This document shows, piece after piece, positions 10,001 to 17,755 of a stretch of DNA of 64,000 nt. The notes beneath the pieces were generated by a model. That model made no database searches. It saw only the letters and a program-made list of their open reading frames with translations, and was not told the DNA's origin. This DNA is from an uncultured Prolixibacteraceae bacterium (GTDB lineage: Bacteria > Bacteroidota > Bacteroidia > Bacteroidales > Prolixibacteraceae). How positions within the stretch are numbered: position 1 is the first letter of the stretch; every line of letters begins with the position of its first letter. The stretch covers positions 1-64,000 of the forward strand of contig CALGIG010000063.1 in NCBI GenBank assembly GCA_937915865.1, in the 5' to 3' direction. A program made the translations under genes and the position numbers.

Positions 10001-10459
10001 GACAACCAATGGCGATACGATGAAGTTGTTAACGGCAAGACCAATTATGTTGGTGAAGGTGTAAAAGTGGTGTCGGGCGAATTGGTTCGCGACGGATCGG
10101 GTAAAATTGTATCAGATAGCCGTGTATTTGCCAAGAACGACATTAAAGTGCCTTATACCCATTATATGGAAGCCTGGAGCGGCTATGGCAGCGACGACGG
10201 TGGTAATCCCCGTGTTAATCCCCGCGAACTGTATTTCAGTCAAACTTTCCTGAAATTAAGGGAGTTGGCTATTAATTATACTGTTCCTTCCAGATTTTGT
10301 AAAAAAGTAGGAATGAAGAATATCAGCCTTGGCTTAATTGGCCAGAACCTGCTTATTTGGACCAAAGGGTTCCGCTTCGACGACCCTGATTCGGGTTCCG
10401 GCAACTTACCTTCGCCATCGCAACGATATGTAGGGTTCAATTTCAAACTTGGGTTATAA
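7043..10459 (+). CDS. SusC-family TonB-dependent outer-membrane receptor with STN domain
   Basis: 1138 residues. Signal region at about 20-44 ending SIYSQ, then an STN domain (about 47-115, SLKDVIEEIQSQTEFTFFY) that contacts FecR, a carboxypeptidase-regulatory-like domain (about 135-215, VTGTVADASTGE), the TonB-box-like EGVVVTALG, a plug domain (about 225-335, with LKGATASALYGNRGSNGAI) and a long beta-barrel ending in an aromatic-rich C-terminus. It imports an oligosaccharide across the outer membrane with the SusD protein 17 bases downstream. The STN domain fits regulation by the adjacent sigma/anti-sigma pair. Substrate not deducible. Confidence 0.95.
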   Translation: MKNEREAAIPRWKSVPKIVRIMKLVSLFLLVGFIQVSASIYSQTANISLDMKSASLKDVIEEIQSQTEFTFFYSPEDIEHVKISSLDVDKASLEKTLDLCLKGTGLEFEIIHKAVILKKEDKPVTVQSEELNAVIQQQHKVTGTVADASTGELLVGANVIVTGTRIGTITDVNGKYTIDVPDKNASLTFSFIGYDTQQLPIGGKTVVDVKLSASSEQIEGVVVTALGIKHEEKSLGYAVQKVDQETFTKVKGDNIITSLTGKVTGLQVLNTTEFFESSSIKLRGSDALIVVNGVPANNTSLDDISADDIEDISVLKGATASALYGNRGSNGAIMVTTKRKEKDSSFSVDINSSTMMRAGYLKIPETQKSYGTGVGNQAIYDGEFVWGPHLDMGTTAMQVDPKTGTMVEMPLVSKGKNNLKNFLEESYVTNNNISVSQSTKFGTVRGSLSHVYNKGEAPNTRSNKYIFNLSGNINLSDKFTLDASWNYSKRETPNEPSYGYGRDGSYIYLLTIWNGPDFDIREWKDYWQVKNKTQKYYQTGWYDNPYFLCYEVLNPHSIDVNTGQFTANYTIQPGMKLLLRSGIDTYSDRYSQRRAMSYNRNGKGYFMTGEAYSMDLNNDAMITYNKNFGKFGIDLLGGGSVNYYEYRKVEANTNNGLSIPGFYSLSASVDPVSASSQFQKKQVNSLYGKASLAYKNAYYLDITGRNDWSSTLPSSTRSYFYPSVAFSSIVSEIASLPKFISFWKLRASWTVSKKDLGIFDLNQAYSINTNAWNSMNTEYYPSTIRDGNVKPQTSRVYELGTNVRFLNNRINLDYAYFNRLQYNLLVNTSISGATGFNYKQTNTDEQWVQRGMEISLKGTPVKRANLEWEVMLNWSYNHWYYDQLDPVYTDQKTYIKKGARYDVARTRDWERDPNGNMVIGSDGYPKKSSFFSDKIGYTDPKWIWGLTNSVKYKNWSCYITFDGRVGGLAYSSTEYGLWAAGSHPDSDNQWRYDEVVNGKTNYVGEGVKVVSGELVRDGSGKIVSDSRVFAKNDIKVPYTHYMEAWSGYGSDDGGNPRVNPRELYFSQTFLKLRELAINYTVPSRFCKKVGMKNISLGLIGQNLLIWTKGFRFDDPDSGSGNLPSPSQRYVGFNFKLGL

Positions 10460-10476
10460 TTTTAATACAGACAACG

Positions 10477-12036
10477 ATGAAAAATAATATAATCACATTA
10501 TTAGGTTGTTTACTTCTTTTGATTGGAACATCCTGCTCCAATTTCGATGAAATAAACACCAATCCTGATGTTTCAACCAGCGGAAATGCGTCGATGTTGC
10601 TTACTGGCGTTGAACTTTCATTCAGACCAGGTAACGGGAAAGGTTTTATGTATCCCTTCCTCTTTCAAAAAGAATTTGTTTGGACTGAAGGAGCTATTTC
10701 CGATATTCAATACAACAAACTTCCCCGTATAGATTTTGCAGGGTACCCCACCAGTACGGTAGTAGATAATACGGTGTATGCCACCCTGAAAAATGTCAAA
10801 AAAATGGAGGATGCAGCCATTGATACCAAAAATAGCGTAAATGCTTATCGGGCAGTAAGCCAGTTTATCCGGTGTTTTAAATTTTTCAACCTAACCATGC
10901 AGGTTGGCGATATTCCTTATTCCGAAGCGTTACAGGGCGAATCGGGTGTGTATAAACCCAAATACGACAGCCAAAAAACCATTTTGAAGTCTATCCTCAG
11001 CCAGCTCGATACAGCTTCGGTACTTTTCAATCGTGCAATAAAAAACAACGAAAGCTTGTCGGGAGACTTCTTTTATTCGGGAAGCCCTTCCAAATGGTTG
11101 AAACTGGTCAACAGCTTTAAGCTGCAAGTGCTTATGAGCCTTTCAGCAAAAGTAAACGATACCGATCTGGATGTTGTAAACAGGTTTAGAAACATCGTGA
11201 ATAACCCCGATCAGAATCCAATTTTTACCTCTAATTCCGATAATTTCCAGATCGTTTATCGCGATAAAGAGGGAGAGAAAAAGCCTTTTTATACTTCCGG
11301 ATTCGAAGTTTATGCTGTAACTACCTCGTTTGTAATTGAGAAGCTAAAGCAGCTTCAGGACTACCGGTTGTTTTATTATGCCGATCCGCTGGCCGGAAAG
11401 CCCGAAGGTGATTTCGCTTCGTATGCCGGATTAGATCCTTCGGCACCTAACGGAACAAACCTCGAACTCTATGCTTTGGGGAAAGCTTCAGGAATTAATA
11501 AACTGTATTACAACAAAGAGTATCCACAAGGATTCCCTTATGTGATACTGGGTTATGCCGATGTGCAGTTTATTTTAGCTGAAGCTGCCGTACGTGGTTG
11601 GATTACCAATCCCGATCAATATTACAAGAATGGGATAACCGCTTCGATGGAATTCAGAATGAATAATATCGATTCGAAATGGGTGCATGGTATGCCTATT
11701 ACAAGCGCTTATATCGCTTCGTACTTAACCAAGCCCGAAATTCAGCTCCCATCAGATAACGATGGTATGATTAAGCAAATTATGTGGCAGAAATACCTGG
11801 GGTCATTCCTGCAAAATGATTGGAATGTATATTTCGATTACAGGCGTAACGGCTACCCTGAATTTCCAATCAATCCGGCTACCAATAAAAATGAGATTGC
11901 CGACAAAATGCCACTTCGCTGGCTATATCCCGATGCCGAATACAATTACAACCAGGAAAATATACAGCAGGCTTTAACCAGCCAGTTTGGCGGAAAAGAC
12001 GACGAGAACCAGACAATCTGGATACTTAAAAACTGA
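10477..12036 (+). CDS. SusD/RagB-like glycan-binding lipoprotein
   Basis: 519 residues. The N-terminus is a lipoprotein signal with the acylated Cys in GTSCSNFDE. The segment NFDEINTNPDVS and the helical TPR-like body (YRAVSQFIRCFKFFNLTMQVGDIPYSEAL) are typical of the SusD-like_2 branch. It lies on the cell surface and forms the lid of the SusC pore, binding the glycan before import. It is 17 bases downstream of SusC and must be its partner. Confidence 0.93.
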   Translation: MKNNIITLLGCLLLLIGTSCSNFDEINTNPDVSTSGNASMLLTGVELSFRPGNGKGFMYPFLFQKEFVWTEGAISDIQYNKLPRIDFAGYPTSTVVDNTVYATLKNVKKMEDAAIDTKNSVNAYRAVSQFIRCFKFFNLTMQVGDIPYSEALQGESGVYKPKYDSQKTILKSILSQLDTASVLFNRAIKNNESLSGDFFYSGSPSKWLKLVNSFKLQVLMSLSAKVNDTDLDVVNRFRNIVNNPDQNPIFTSNSDNFQIVYRDKEGEKKPFYTSGFEVYAVTTSFVIEKLKQLQDYRLFYYADPLAGKPEGDFASYAGLDPSAPNGTNLELYALGKASGINKLYYNKEYPQGFPYVILGYADVQFILAEAAVRGWITNPDQYYKNGITASMEFRMNNIDSKWVHGMPITSAYIASYLTKPEIQLPSDNDGMIKQIMWQKYLGSFLQNDWNVYFDYRRNGYPEFPINPATNKNEIADKMPLRWLYPDAEYNYNQENIQQALTSQFGGKDDENQTIWILKN

Positions 12037-12086
12037 TTGCTGGTTTAACCCAATAATATTTCCAATTCAATAATTTTTATACTACG

Positions 12087-12117
12087 CTCAAAGTTCCTCG
12101 GTTCGGGGAGCTTTGGG
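12087..12117 (+). terminator. Weak hairpin after susD-like gene
   Basis: A stem CTCAAAGTTCCTC / GGGGAGCTTTGGG closes with several G-T pairs and a five-base loop. There is no continuous T-run behind it, so it is only a possible terminator of the SusC/SusD operon. Confidence 0.35.
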
Positions 12118-12181
12118 TTAGTATAAATGAACATTTTTTCCCTCACCGATTCTTTTATTTAAGAAATACGCGGTGGATGCG

Positions 12182-12189
12182 TATTTTTG
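12182..12189 (+). promoter_or_regulatory. Bacteroidetes -7 box candidate
   Basis: TATTTTTG matches the Bacteroidetes sigma-A -7 consensus TAnnTTTG and lies 16 bases before the ATG at 12206. No clear -33 TTTG was found at the right distance. Confidence 0.4.
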
Positions 12190-12205
12190 CCTTAATCACT
12201 AAACC

Positions 12206-13246
12206 ATGAGACAACAACTTTTTATTTCTATTGTATTCATATTCTTTTTCTTATCCTGTTCAATATCAGGTGTTTATTCGGAAAACAAGACCGATCTGAA
12301 ATTTTTGCAGTTAAATGTTTGGATGGCTGGAACCAAAATCGAAAATGGAATCGACGCGATTGCTGACATAATAATCAACACCGATGCCGATTTGGTAACA
12401 CTTAGCGAAGTCAATCCTCAATTCATGGAATCGTTAACGTCATCGCTTCAACGGAAAGGTTCTGTATTTCATTGTATTCCAAGCAACGACTGCGGGATAG
12501 TAACCAAATACCCCATTGTTGAACAACAGTTTATTTATTCGCCCGAAAAAGGGTTTAATGGCGTACTTAAAACAAGCATAGACTTGCCAAAGCGAAGAGT
12601 ATGCCTTTATTCGGCCCACCTGGATTACCAGCATTACGGGGCATTTCTCCCAAGAGGATACGACGGGCAAAACTGGAAAAAAATGTCGGCTCCTGTTACA
12701 AACGTGGCTGATGTATTATCGTTTAACAATGAGTCGAAACGCGAAGAGCAAATAGACGAATTAATTAAAGATGCGGCCATTGAATCGGGAAAAGGAAGCA
12801 TTATCCTTGTGGGAGGCGATTTTAACGAGCCATCGCATCTCGATTGGGGAGAATCGACAAAGGATTTATTTGATCACCGGGGAGCAGTTATACAGTGGCC
12901 GTGTACTTTAATGCTTCAAAATGCAGGTTTTGCTGATACATACCGCGAGCTTTACCCAAATCCGGTGACCTATCCCGGGTTTACATGGCCTGCCGATAAC
13001 CCTTTAATCGATGTAAAAGAATTGTCATGGGCTAAAGAAAGCGACGAAAGAGACCGTATCGACTTTATTTTTTATATGCACAACCAGGGACTTAAACTTA
13101 GCAGTACCAGCATTGTAGGCCCGGTTGGAACTATTTTAAAGGGAGAGCGGAATTCTGATCGAACGGAAGATTCGGTATATACCCCAAAAATTCCGTGGCC
13201 ATCAGATCATAAAGGGCTCCTGGCAATTTTTTCGTTGAAAAAATAG
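12206..13246 (+). CDS. Exported endonuclease/exonuclease/phosphatase-fold protein
   Basis: 346 residues with an N-terminal hydrophobic signal and a possible lipobox (FLSCS). The EEP-fold motifs appear in order: FLQLNVWMAG, LVTLSEVNP (metal-binding Glu), a His-containing YSAHLDYQHYG, GGDFNEPSHLDW (catalytic Asp/Asn) and the terminal SDHKGLLAIF. Such exported EEP proteins act as phosphodiesterases or phosphatases on sugar- or lipid-phosphates; the substrate is not known. It follows the SusC/SusD pair but appears to have its own promoter box, and a strong terminator follows. Confidence 0.85.
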   Translation: MRQQLFISIVFIFFFLSCSISGVYSENKTDLKFLQLNVWMAGTKIENGIDAIADIIINTDADLVTLSEVNPQFMESLTSSLQRKGSVFHCIPSNDCGIVTKYPIVEQQFIYSPEKGFNGVLKTSIDLPKRRVCLYSAHLDYQHYGAFLPRGYDGQNWKKMSAPVTNVADVLSFNNESKREEQIDELIKDAAIESGKGSIILVGGDFNEPSHLDWGESTKDLFDHRGAVIQWPCTLMLQNAGFADTYRELYPNPVTYPGFTWPADNPLIDVKELSWAKESDERDRIDFIFYMHNQGLKLSSTSIVGPVGTILKGERNSDRTEDSVYTPKIPWPSDHKGLLAIFSLKK

Positions 13247-13270
13247 GTTATTCCTAATTGCATATTCAAT

Positions 13271-13316
13271 AATTACCAGAAAGAATTTAATTTATTCTTT
13301 CTGGTAATTTTGTTTT
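13271..13316 (+). terminator. Strong intrinsic terminator
   Basis: A perfect 16-base-pair stem (AATTACCAGAAAGAAT / ATTCTTTCTGGTAATT) with a seven-base loop, followed by TTGTTTT. It ends the EEP-fold gene. Confidence 0.8.
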
Positions 13317-13486
13317 AAAACGTCAGTGGTGTTTCGGTTTTGTTCAATTTTCTGCGTAATTTGGTTAAAAATTTGGGCCGAAATCTTTTTGTTTTGGAAC
13401 TAAATATGATTGTTAGCATAGAAATCCTGAATTCACTTTGCCTATTTTGGATCAGTAAATTAGTCTTTCATTTTTTAGTATTGCAG

Positions 13487-14734
13487 ATGAAACTCATTCT
13501 CGAAAATATCAAAGAACTGGTTCAGGTCGATCCCATGCAGCGATTGTGGGTCGCCGGAAAGTCGATGAGTGAAGTGCAGACCATCAAAAATGCTTACCTG
13601 GTTATTCAGGACGAGTTGATTGAAGATTTTGGCCCGATGGAAAACCTCCCGGATTCGGATTTTGAGACCAATGATTTGGTGATGGAAATCGACTGTGCGG
13701 GCAAAATGGTTTTCCCTAGTTACTGTGACTCGCATACCCACTTGGTTTTTGCCGCTACACGCGAGGGCGAGTTTGTTGACCGTATCAAAGGGCTCACTTA
13801 CGAGGAAATTGCCGAACGTGGCGGTGGAATCCTGAATTCGGCCAAGCGCTTGCAGGAAATGCCTGAAGATGATTTGTACGAACAAGCCATGCTTCGGCTC
13901 GAAGAAATTTCGGCACTTGGAACCGGTGCAGTTGAAATAAAAAGCGGTTACGGTCTAACAACAGATTCCGAATTGAAAATGCTGCGGGTGATTCGCCGCC
14001 TGAAACAAAATTCGCCGTTACTGATCAAATCTACGTTTCTGGCTCATGCTTTTCCGCTGGATTTCAAGTCGAGGCGAAAAGAATACGTGAATTTGTTGGT
14101 TAAAGAAATGATTCCGCGAATAGCCTCGGAAGAATTAGCCGATTTTGTGGATGTCTTTTGTGACCGGGGCTTTTTTACGATGGAAGAAACTGCCCGAATA
14201 CTCGAAACCGGCCTGGAATTTGGGATGAAAGGCAAAGTACATGCAAATGAACTGGCTAATTCGGGCGGTGTTCAGGTTGGAGTGAAATACAATGCGCTTT
14301 CGGCTGACCATTTGGAGTTTTTGGGCGATGAGGAAATTGCGGCTTTGATGGGCAGCGAAACCATGCCAACCGTGTTGCCAGGCGCTGCATTTTTCCTGAA
14401 TATGCAACTGGCGCCTGTTCGACGTATGATAGAAGCTGGTTTGCCGGTAGCTATGGCATCCGACTATAACCCTGGTTCTTCGCCATCGGGGAATATGAAT
14501 TTTGTTCAGTCGTTAGGTTGCCTGAAATACGGAATGACGCCCGAAGAAACCATTCACGCCACGACCATCAATTCGGCTTACGCCATGGGAATCAGCCGAA
14601 ATTACGGCAGCATTGCCAAAGGGAAAGTGGCTAATTTGTTTATTACCAAGGAGATTTCGTCGTATGCCGTCATTCCTTATTCGTTCGGCTCCAACCTGAT
14701 TGAAACGGTGATTTTGAATGGGGAAATACAGTAG
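13487..14734 (+). CDS. hutI: Imidazolonepropionase
   Basis: 415 residues from the ATG at 13487. The reaction is hydrolysis of 4-imidazolone-5-propionate to N-formimino-L-glutamate, step three of histidine degradation. Amidohydrolase hallmarks: SHTHLVFA (metal-binding His pair) at about residue 80, EIKSGYGL, KVHANELA and SADHLEF, plus MASDYNPGSSPSGNM. The open frame extends 49 codons further upstream to 13340, but that part is hydrophobic, unlike HutI, and the ATG at 13487 gives the family length of about 410. The next gene is the fused FtcD, which uses the HutI product. hutH and hutU are not in this window. Confidence 0.93.
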   Translation: MKLILENIKELVQVDPMQRLWVAGKSMSEVQTIKNAYLVIQDELIEDFGPMENLPDSDFETNDLVMEIDCAGKMVFPSYCDSHTHLVFAATREGEFVDRIKGLTYEEIAERGGGILNSAKRLQEMPEDDLYEQAMLRLEEISALGTGAVEIKSGYGLTTDSELKMLRVIRRLKQNSPLLIKSTFLAHAFPLDFKSRRKEYVNLLVKEMIPRIASEELADFVDVFCDRGFFTMEETARILETGLEFGMKGKVHANELANSGGVQVGVKYNALSADHLEFLGDEEIAALMGSETMPTVLPGAAFFLNMQLAPVRRMIEAGLPVAMASDYNPGSSPSGNMNFVQSLGCLKYGMTPEETIHATTINSAYAMGISRNYGSIAKGKVANLFITKEISSYAVIPYSFGSNLIETVILNGEIQ

Positions 14735-14743
14735 GTGAAGAAG

Positions 14744-14922
14744 AAGCCTCCCCTAACCCCTCCGAAGGAGGGGCACGAAAAAAGCCCCTCCCAAACCCTC
14801 CCCGAAAGGGAGGGCTTTAAAAAGTCTCTTCTACCGCAGGAGGCAACGAAAGCGTTCTGAAAATATTGATAATATGCACTGCCATAAGTCTCACCCTTCG
14901 GGGGAGATTTAGAGGGGGCTTA
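14744..14922. repeat. GC-rich inverted-ended intergenic element E1
   Basis: Fills the gap between hutI and ftcD. It begins AAGCCTCCCCTAACCCC and ends GGGGGAGATTTAGAGGGGGC, which are rough inverted copies of each other, and holds an inner CCCTCCCC/GGGAGGG hairpin. The second half shares the order TTAAAAAGTCTCT, ATATGC, CTTCGGGGGAG with element E4 at 46883. It stops 10 bases before the ftcD ATG. Confidence 0.75.
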
Positions 14923-14932
14923 AATTTTAAAT

Positions 14933-16612
14933 ATGAAACAACTGATCGAATGTGTTCCGAATTTTTCGGAAGGAAGAGATGAAAAAATAATAAAACAGAT
15001 AACCGACGCCATCGAAAGTGTGGATGGCATAAAATTGTTGAATGTCGATCCGGGAAAGGCGACCAACCGCACTGTGGTCACTTTTGTGGGCGAGCCTGAG
15101 CAGGTAATTGAAGCCGCTTTTCAGGGCGCGAAAATGGCTGCCCAGTTGATCGACATGAGCAAGCACAAAGGCGAGCACCCGCGTTTTGGAGCTACCGATG
15201 TATGTCCGCTGGTGCCTATTGCCAATATTTCGATGGACGAAACGGTGGTTTACGCCCGCCGTTTGGCCCAGCGAATGGGAGAGGAGTTGGACATTTCGGT
15301 GTATTGTTATGAATTTGCTGCTTCAAACGAAGAACGCCGCAGTTTGGCAAATTGCCGTGCCGGCGAATACGAGGGCCTGAAAGAAAAATTGCAGCAACCC
15401 GAATGGAAGCCCGACTTTGGGCCGGATACCTTGAATGAACGTGCCGGAGCCACTGCTGTTGGTGCCCGTAATTTCCTGATTGCTTACAATGTGAATTTGA
15501 ATACAACCTCGGTGCGGCGCGCCAATGCTATTGCGTTTGATGTTCGTGAGGCTGGCCGTGTTGTCCGCGAAGGTGATCCGCTTACCGGAAAGATTGTGAC
15601 CGACGAAAACGGCGAACCCATACGTATTCCCGGGACACTGAAAAAAGTGCGCGCCATTGGTTGGTTTATTCAGGAATATGGAATTGCGCAGATTTCGATG
15701 AATTTGACTGACATTACCGTAACTTCGATGCACCAGGCTTTCGATGAAGTTTCGGAACGGGCACGTGAGCGCGGGATGCGTGTGACCGGCTCCGAACTGA
15801 TCGGTCTGGTGCCGCTTCAGGCCATGCTCGATGCCGGAAAGTATTTCCTTAAAAAACAGCAGCGTTCTGTGGGTATTCCCGACGAGGAAATCATCAAAAT
15901 TGCCATTAAGTCGCTCGGACTGGACGAACTGGCGCCGTTTGATCCGAAAAAGCGAATCATTGAGTATTTGATTGACGACCAGAACGACAAGTTGGTTGAC
16001 TTAACTGTCTCCGGTTTTTCGAACGAAACCCTTTCTGAATCTGCAGCCCCTGGCGGTGGCTCGGTTTCGGCCTATGTGGGTGCGTTGGGTGCGGCGTTGG
16101 GAACGATGGTAGCTAACCTTTCGGCACACAAGCGCGGCTGGGACGAACGCTGGGACGAGTTCTCTGATTGGGCCGAAAAAGGAAAAGCTATTCACGATAA
16201 ATTGCTGAAACTAGTTGACGACGACACGGCCGCTTTCAACGCGATTATGGATGCATTCGGCTTGCCCAAAAATACCGATCAGGAGAAAAAACTTCGCTCG
16301 GCAGCTATTCAGGCGGCAACCAAACATGCCATCGAAGTACCTTTCGAGGTAATGAAAACAGCTTATCAGGCGATGGAAGTTATTCAGGCTATGGCTACGA
16401 TTGGCAACCCCAATTCGTTGTCCGACGCGGGAGTTGGCGCTTTGTGTGTGCGCACTGCCGTTTATGGCGCGTACTTGAATGTGCGCATCAATGCCGGTGG
16501 GTTGAACGATAAAGAGTTTTCAGGAGAAATATTGGCAGAAGCCGCTGAAATACTGGAGAAAGCGAAAGCAAAAGAAGCAGAAATTTTAAGCTTGGTTGAA
16601 GGACGAATTTAG
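14933..16612 (+). CDS. ftcD: Bifunctional glutamate formimidoyltransferase / formimidoyl-THF cyclodeaminase
   Basis: 559 residues, the length of the fused eukaryotic-type FTCD. The N-terminal formiminotransferase part (about 1-330) begins MKQLIECVPNFSEGRD and has MSKHKGEHPRFGATDVCPLVP in the substrate-binding loop, with the His proposed as catalytic. The C-terminal cyclodeaminase helical domain (about 355-559) contains SESAAPGGGSVSAYVGALG and GNPNSLSDAGVG. It moves the formimino group of N-formiminoglutamate to tetrahydrofolate and then releases ammonia to give methenyl-THF. It follows hutI, separated only by repeat E1. Confidence 0.95.
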   Translation: MKQLIECVPNFSEGRDEKIIKQITDAIESVDGIKLLNVDPGKATNRTVVTFVGEPEQVIEAAFQGAKMAAQLIDMSKHKGEHPRFGATDVCPLVPIANISMDETVVYARRLAQRMGEELDISVYCYEFAASNEERRSLANCRAGEYEGLKEKLQQPEWKPDFGPDTLNERAGATAVGARNFLIAYNVNLNTTSVRRANAIAFDVREAGRVVREGDPLTGKIVTDENGEPIRIPGTLKKVRAIGWFIQEYGIAQISMNLTDITVTSMHQAFDEVSERARERGMRVTGSELIGLVPLQAMLDAGKYFLKKQQRSVGIPDEEIIKIAIKSLGLDELAPFDPKKRIIEYLIDDQNDKLVDLTVSGFSNETLSESAAPGGGSVSAYVGALGAALGTMVANLSAHKRGWDERWDEFSDWAEKGKAIHDKLLKLVDDDTAAFNAIMDAFGLPKNTDQEKKLRSAAIQAATKHAIEVPFEVMKTAYQAMEVIQAMATIGNPNSLSDAGVGALCVRTAVYGAYLNVRINAGGLNDKEFSGEILAEAAEILEKAKAKEAEILSLVEGRI

Positions 16613-16687
16613 TGTTAAAAAGTACGTCGTTTAACATCTTGTTAAAGATTATTGGTGACCTTTGCAGCATAAAAATTTGATGAGGGC

Positions 16688-17755
16688 ATGGAGAGACGTA
16701 TTTTTTATTCGTTGATTGTTTTTCTGCTTTTTCATGTAGCGCTGGCATGTAAAAGTGATAAACCCAAGGTTGACCGGGCTTTTTATTTCTGGAAGAGTAA
16801 TTCTTACAGTTTGAGTGAGAAGGAACTCGACTGTATTCGTGAGCAGCAAATTCAGAAGCTTTACGTGAAATTTTTTGAGGTGGAGCCCGATGCTACTTTT
16901 GGGGCCATTCCGGTTGCAAAAACGAGATTGAACATCTGGAGTTTTCATCAGAATGACGACAGCACCAGGCAGCAGCCTCAAATCGTTCCAACGGTTTATA
17001 TCAAGAACGAAGTATTGGCGAAGTTATCGGCTTCGGGGCTCGATTCTCTGGCAGCAAATACTTTTTTCCTGATCAACAAATATTACGCTAACCAGATGAA
17101 TGGCGACCGTCTGGGTGATTTCAAAGAGATTCAGCTCGATTGCGACTGGACCGCAAAAACCAAAGACAATTATTTCTACCTTCTTCGCAAGATCAAAGAG
17201 GTTTCGAAAAAGTCCATTTCGTGCACGTTGCGGCTTTACCCTTACAAATACCGCGATCGAATGGGAATCCCTCCTGTTGATAAAGCTGTGTTGATGTGTT
17301 ATAACCTGATTAGTCCGCTGGCGAGCGAAGATGCTAATTCCATTCTTTCGCTGGAAGAACTCAAAAAATACCTGGTCGGAACTCCAAAATATCCGCTTCA
17401 CCTGGATGTAGCTTTGCCTGTTTTTTCGTGGATGCAGGTGTATCAAAATAACCGGTTTGCCGGTTTGATAACCCCGAAACCGCACGAACTCGACTCCATC
17501 CTGAAACCGGTAAAACCCTTGTGGTTTGAAGTGACCGGTGATCGTGAATTTGATAATTTATTTCTTCGGAAAGGCGATAAGGTTAAATTTGAAGAGATTA
17601 CCACGCAAACATTGGAAGAAACCATTGGCTTCCTCAGGAAATATGTTCCCGCAACCGATGAACAAACCGTTATCCTTTTCCACCTCGACAACAATAATTT
17701 AGATCAGTTTGACCATGAAACGCTCACTCGTTTTTTTACTGATTTTAATCAGTAG
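16688..17755 (+). CDS. Lipoprotein of unknown function
   Basis: 355 residues. A lipoprotein signal (LFHVALACKS, Cys at about 21) puts it on a membrane. The body has alternating strand/helix segments and an IQLDCDWTAK motif, which recalls the DxD strand of TIM-barrel hydrolases (GH18-like), but this is only a resemblance. A near-consensus -7 box (GACCTTTG) lies about 25 bases upstream. Its 3' end overlaps the next gene by 41 bases, so the two are probably translated together. I do not recognise the family with confidence. Confidence 0.75.
   Translation: MERRIFYSLIVFLLFHVALACKSDKPKVDRAFYFWKSNSYSLSEKELDCIREQQIQKLYVKFFEVEPDATFGAIPVAKTRLNIWSFHQNDDSTRQQPQIVPTVYIKNEVLAKLSASGLDSLAANTFFLINKYYANQMNGDRLGDFKEIQLDCDWTAKTKDNYFYLLRKIKEVSKKSISCTLRLYPYKYRDRMGIPPVDKAVLMCYNLISPLASEDANSILSLEELKKYLVGTPKYPLHLDVALPVFSWMQVYQNNRFAGLITPKPHELDSILKPVKPLWFEVTGDREFDNLFLRKGDKVKFEEITTQTLEETIGFLRKYVPATDEQTVILFHLDNNNLDQFDHETLTRFFTDFNQ

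Noticed and set aside
13340..13486. N-terminal extension of hutI
   Set aside because: Hydrophobic residues with no HutI similarity; the start at 13487 fits the family.
17024..17485. 153-codon frame on - inside the lipoprotein gene at 16688
   Set aside because: No motif and fully antisense to a better supported gene.
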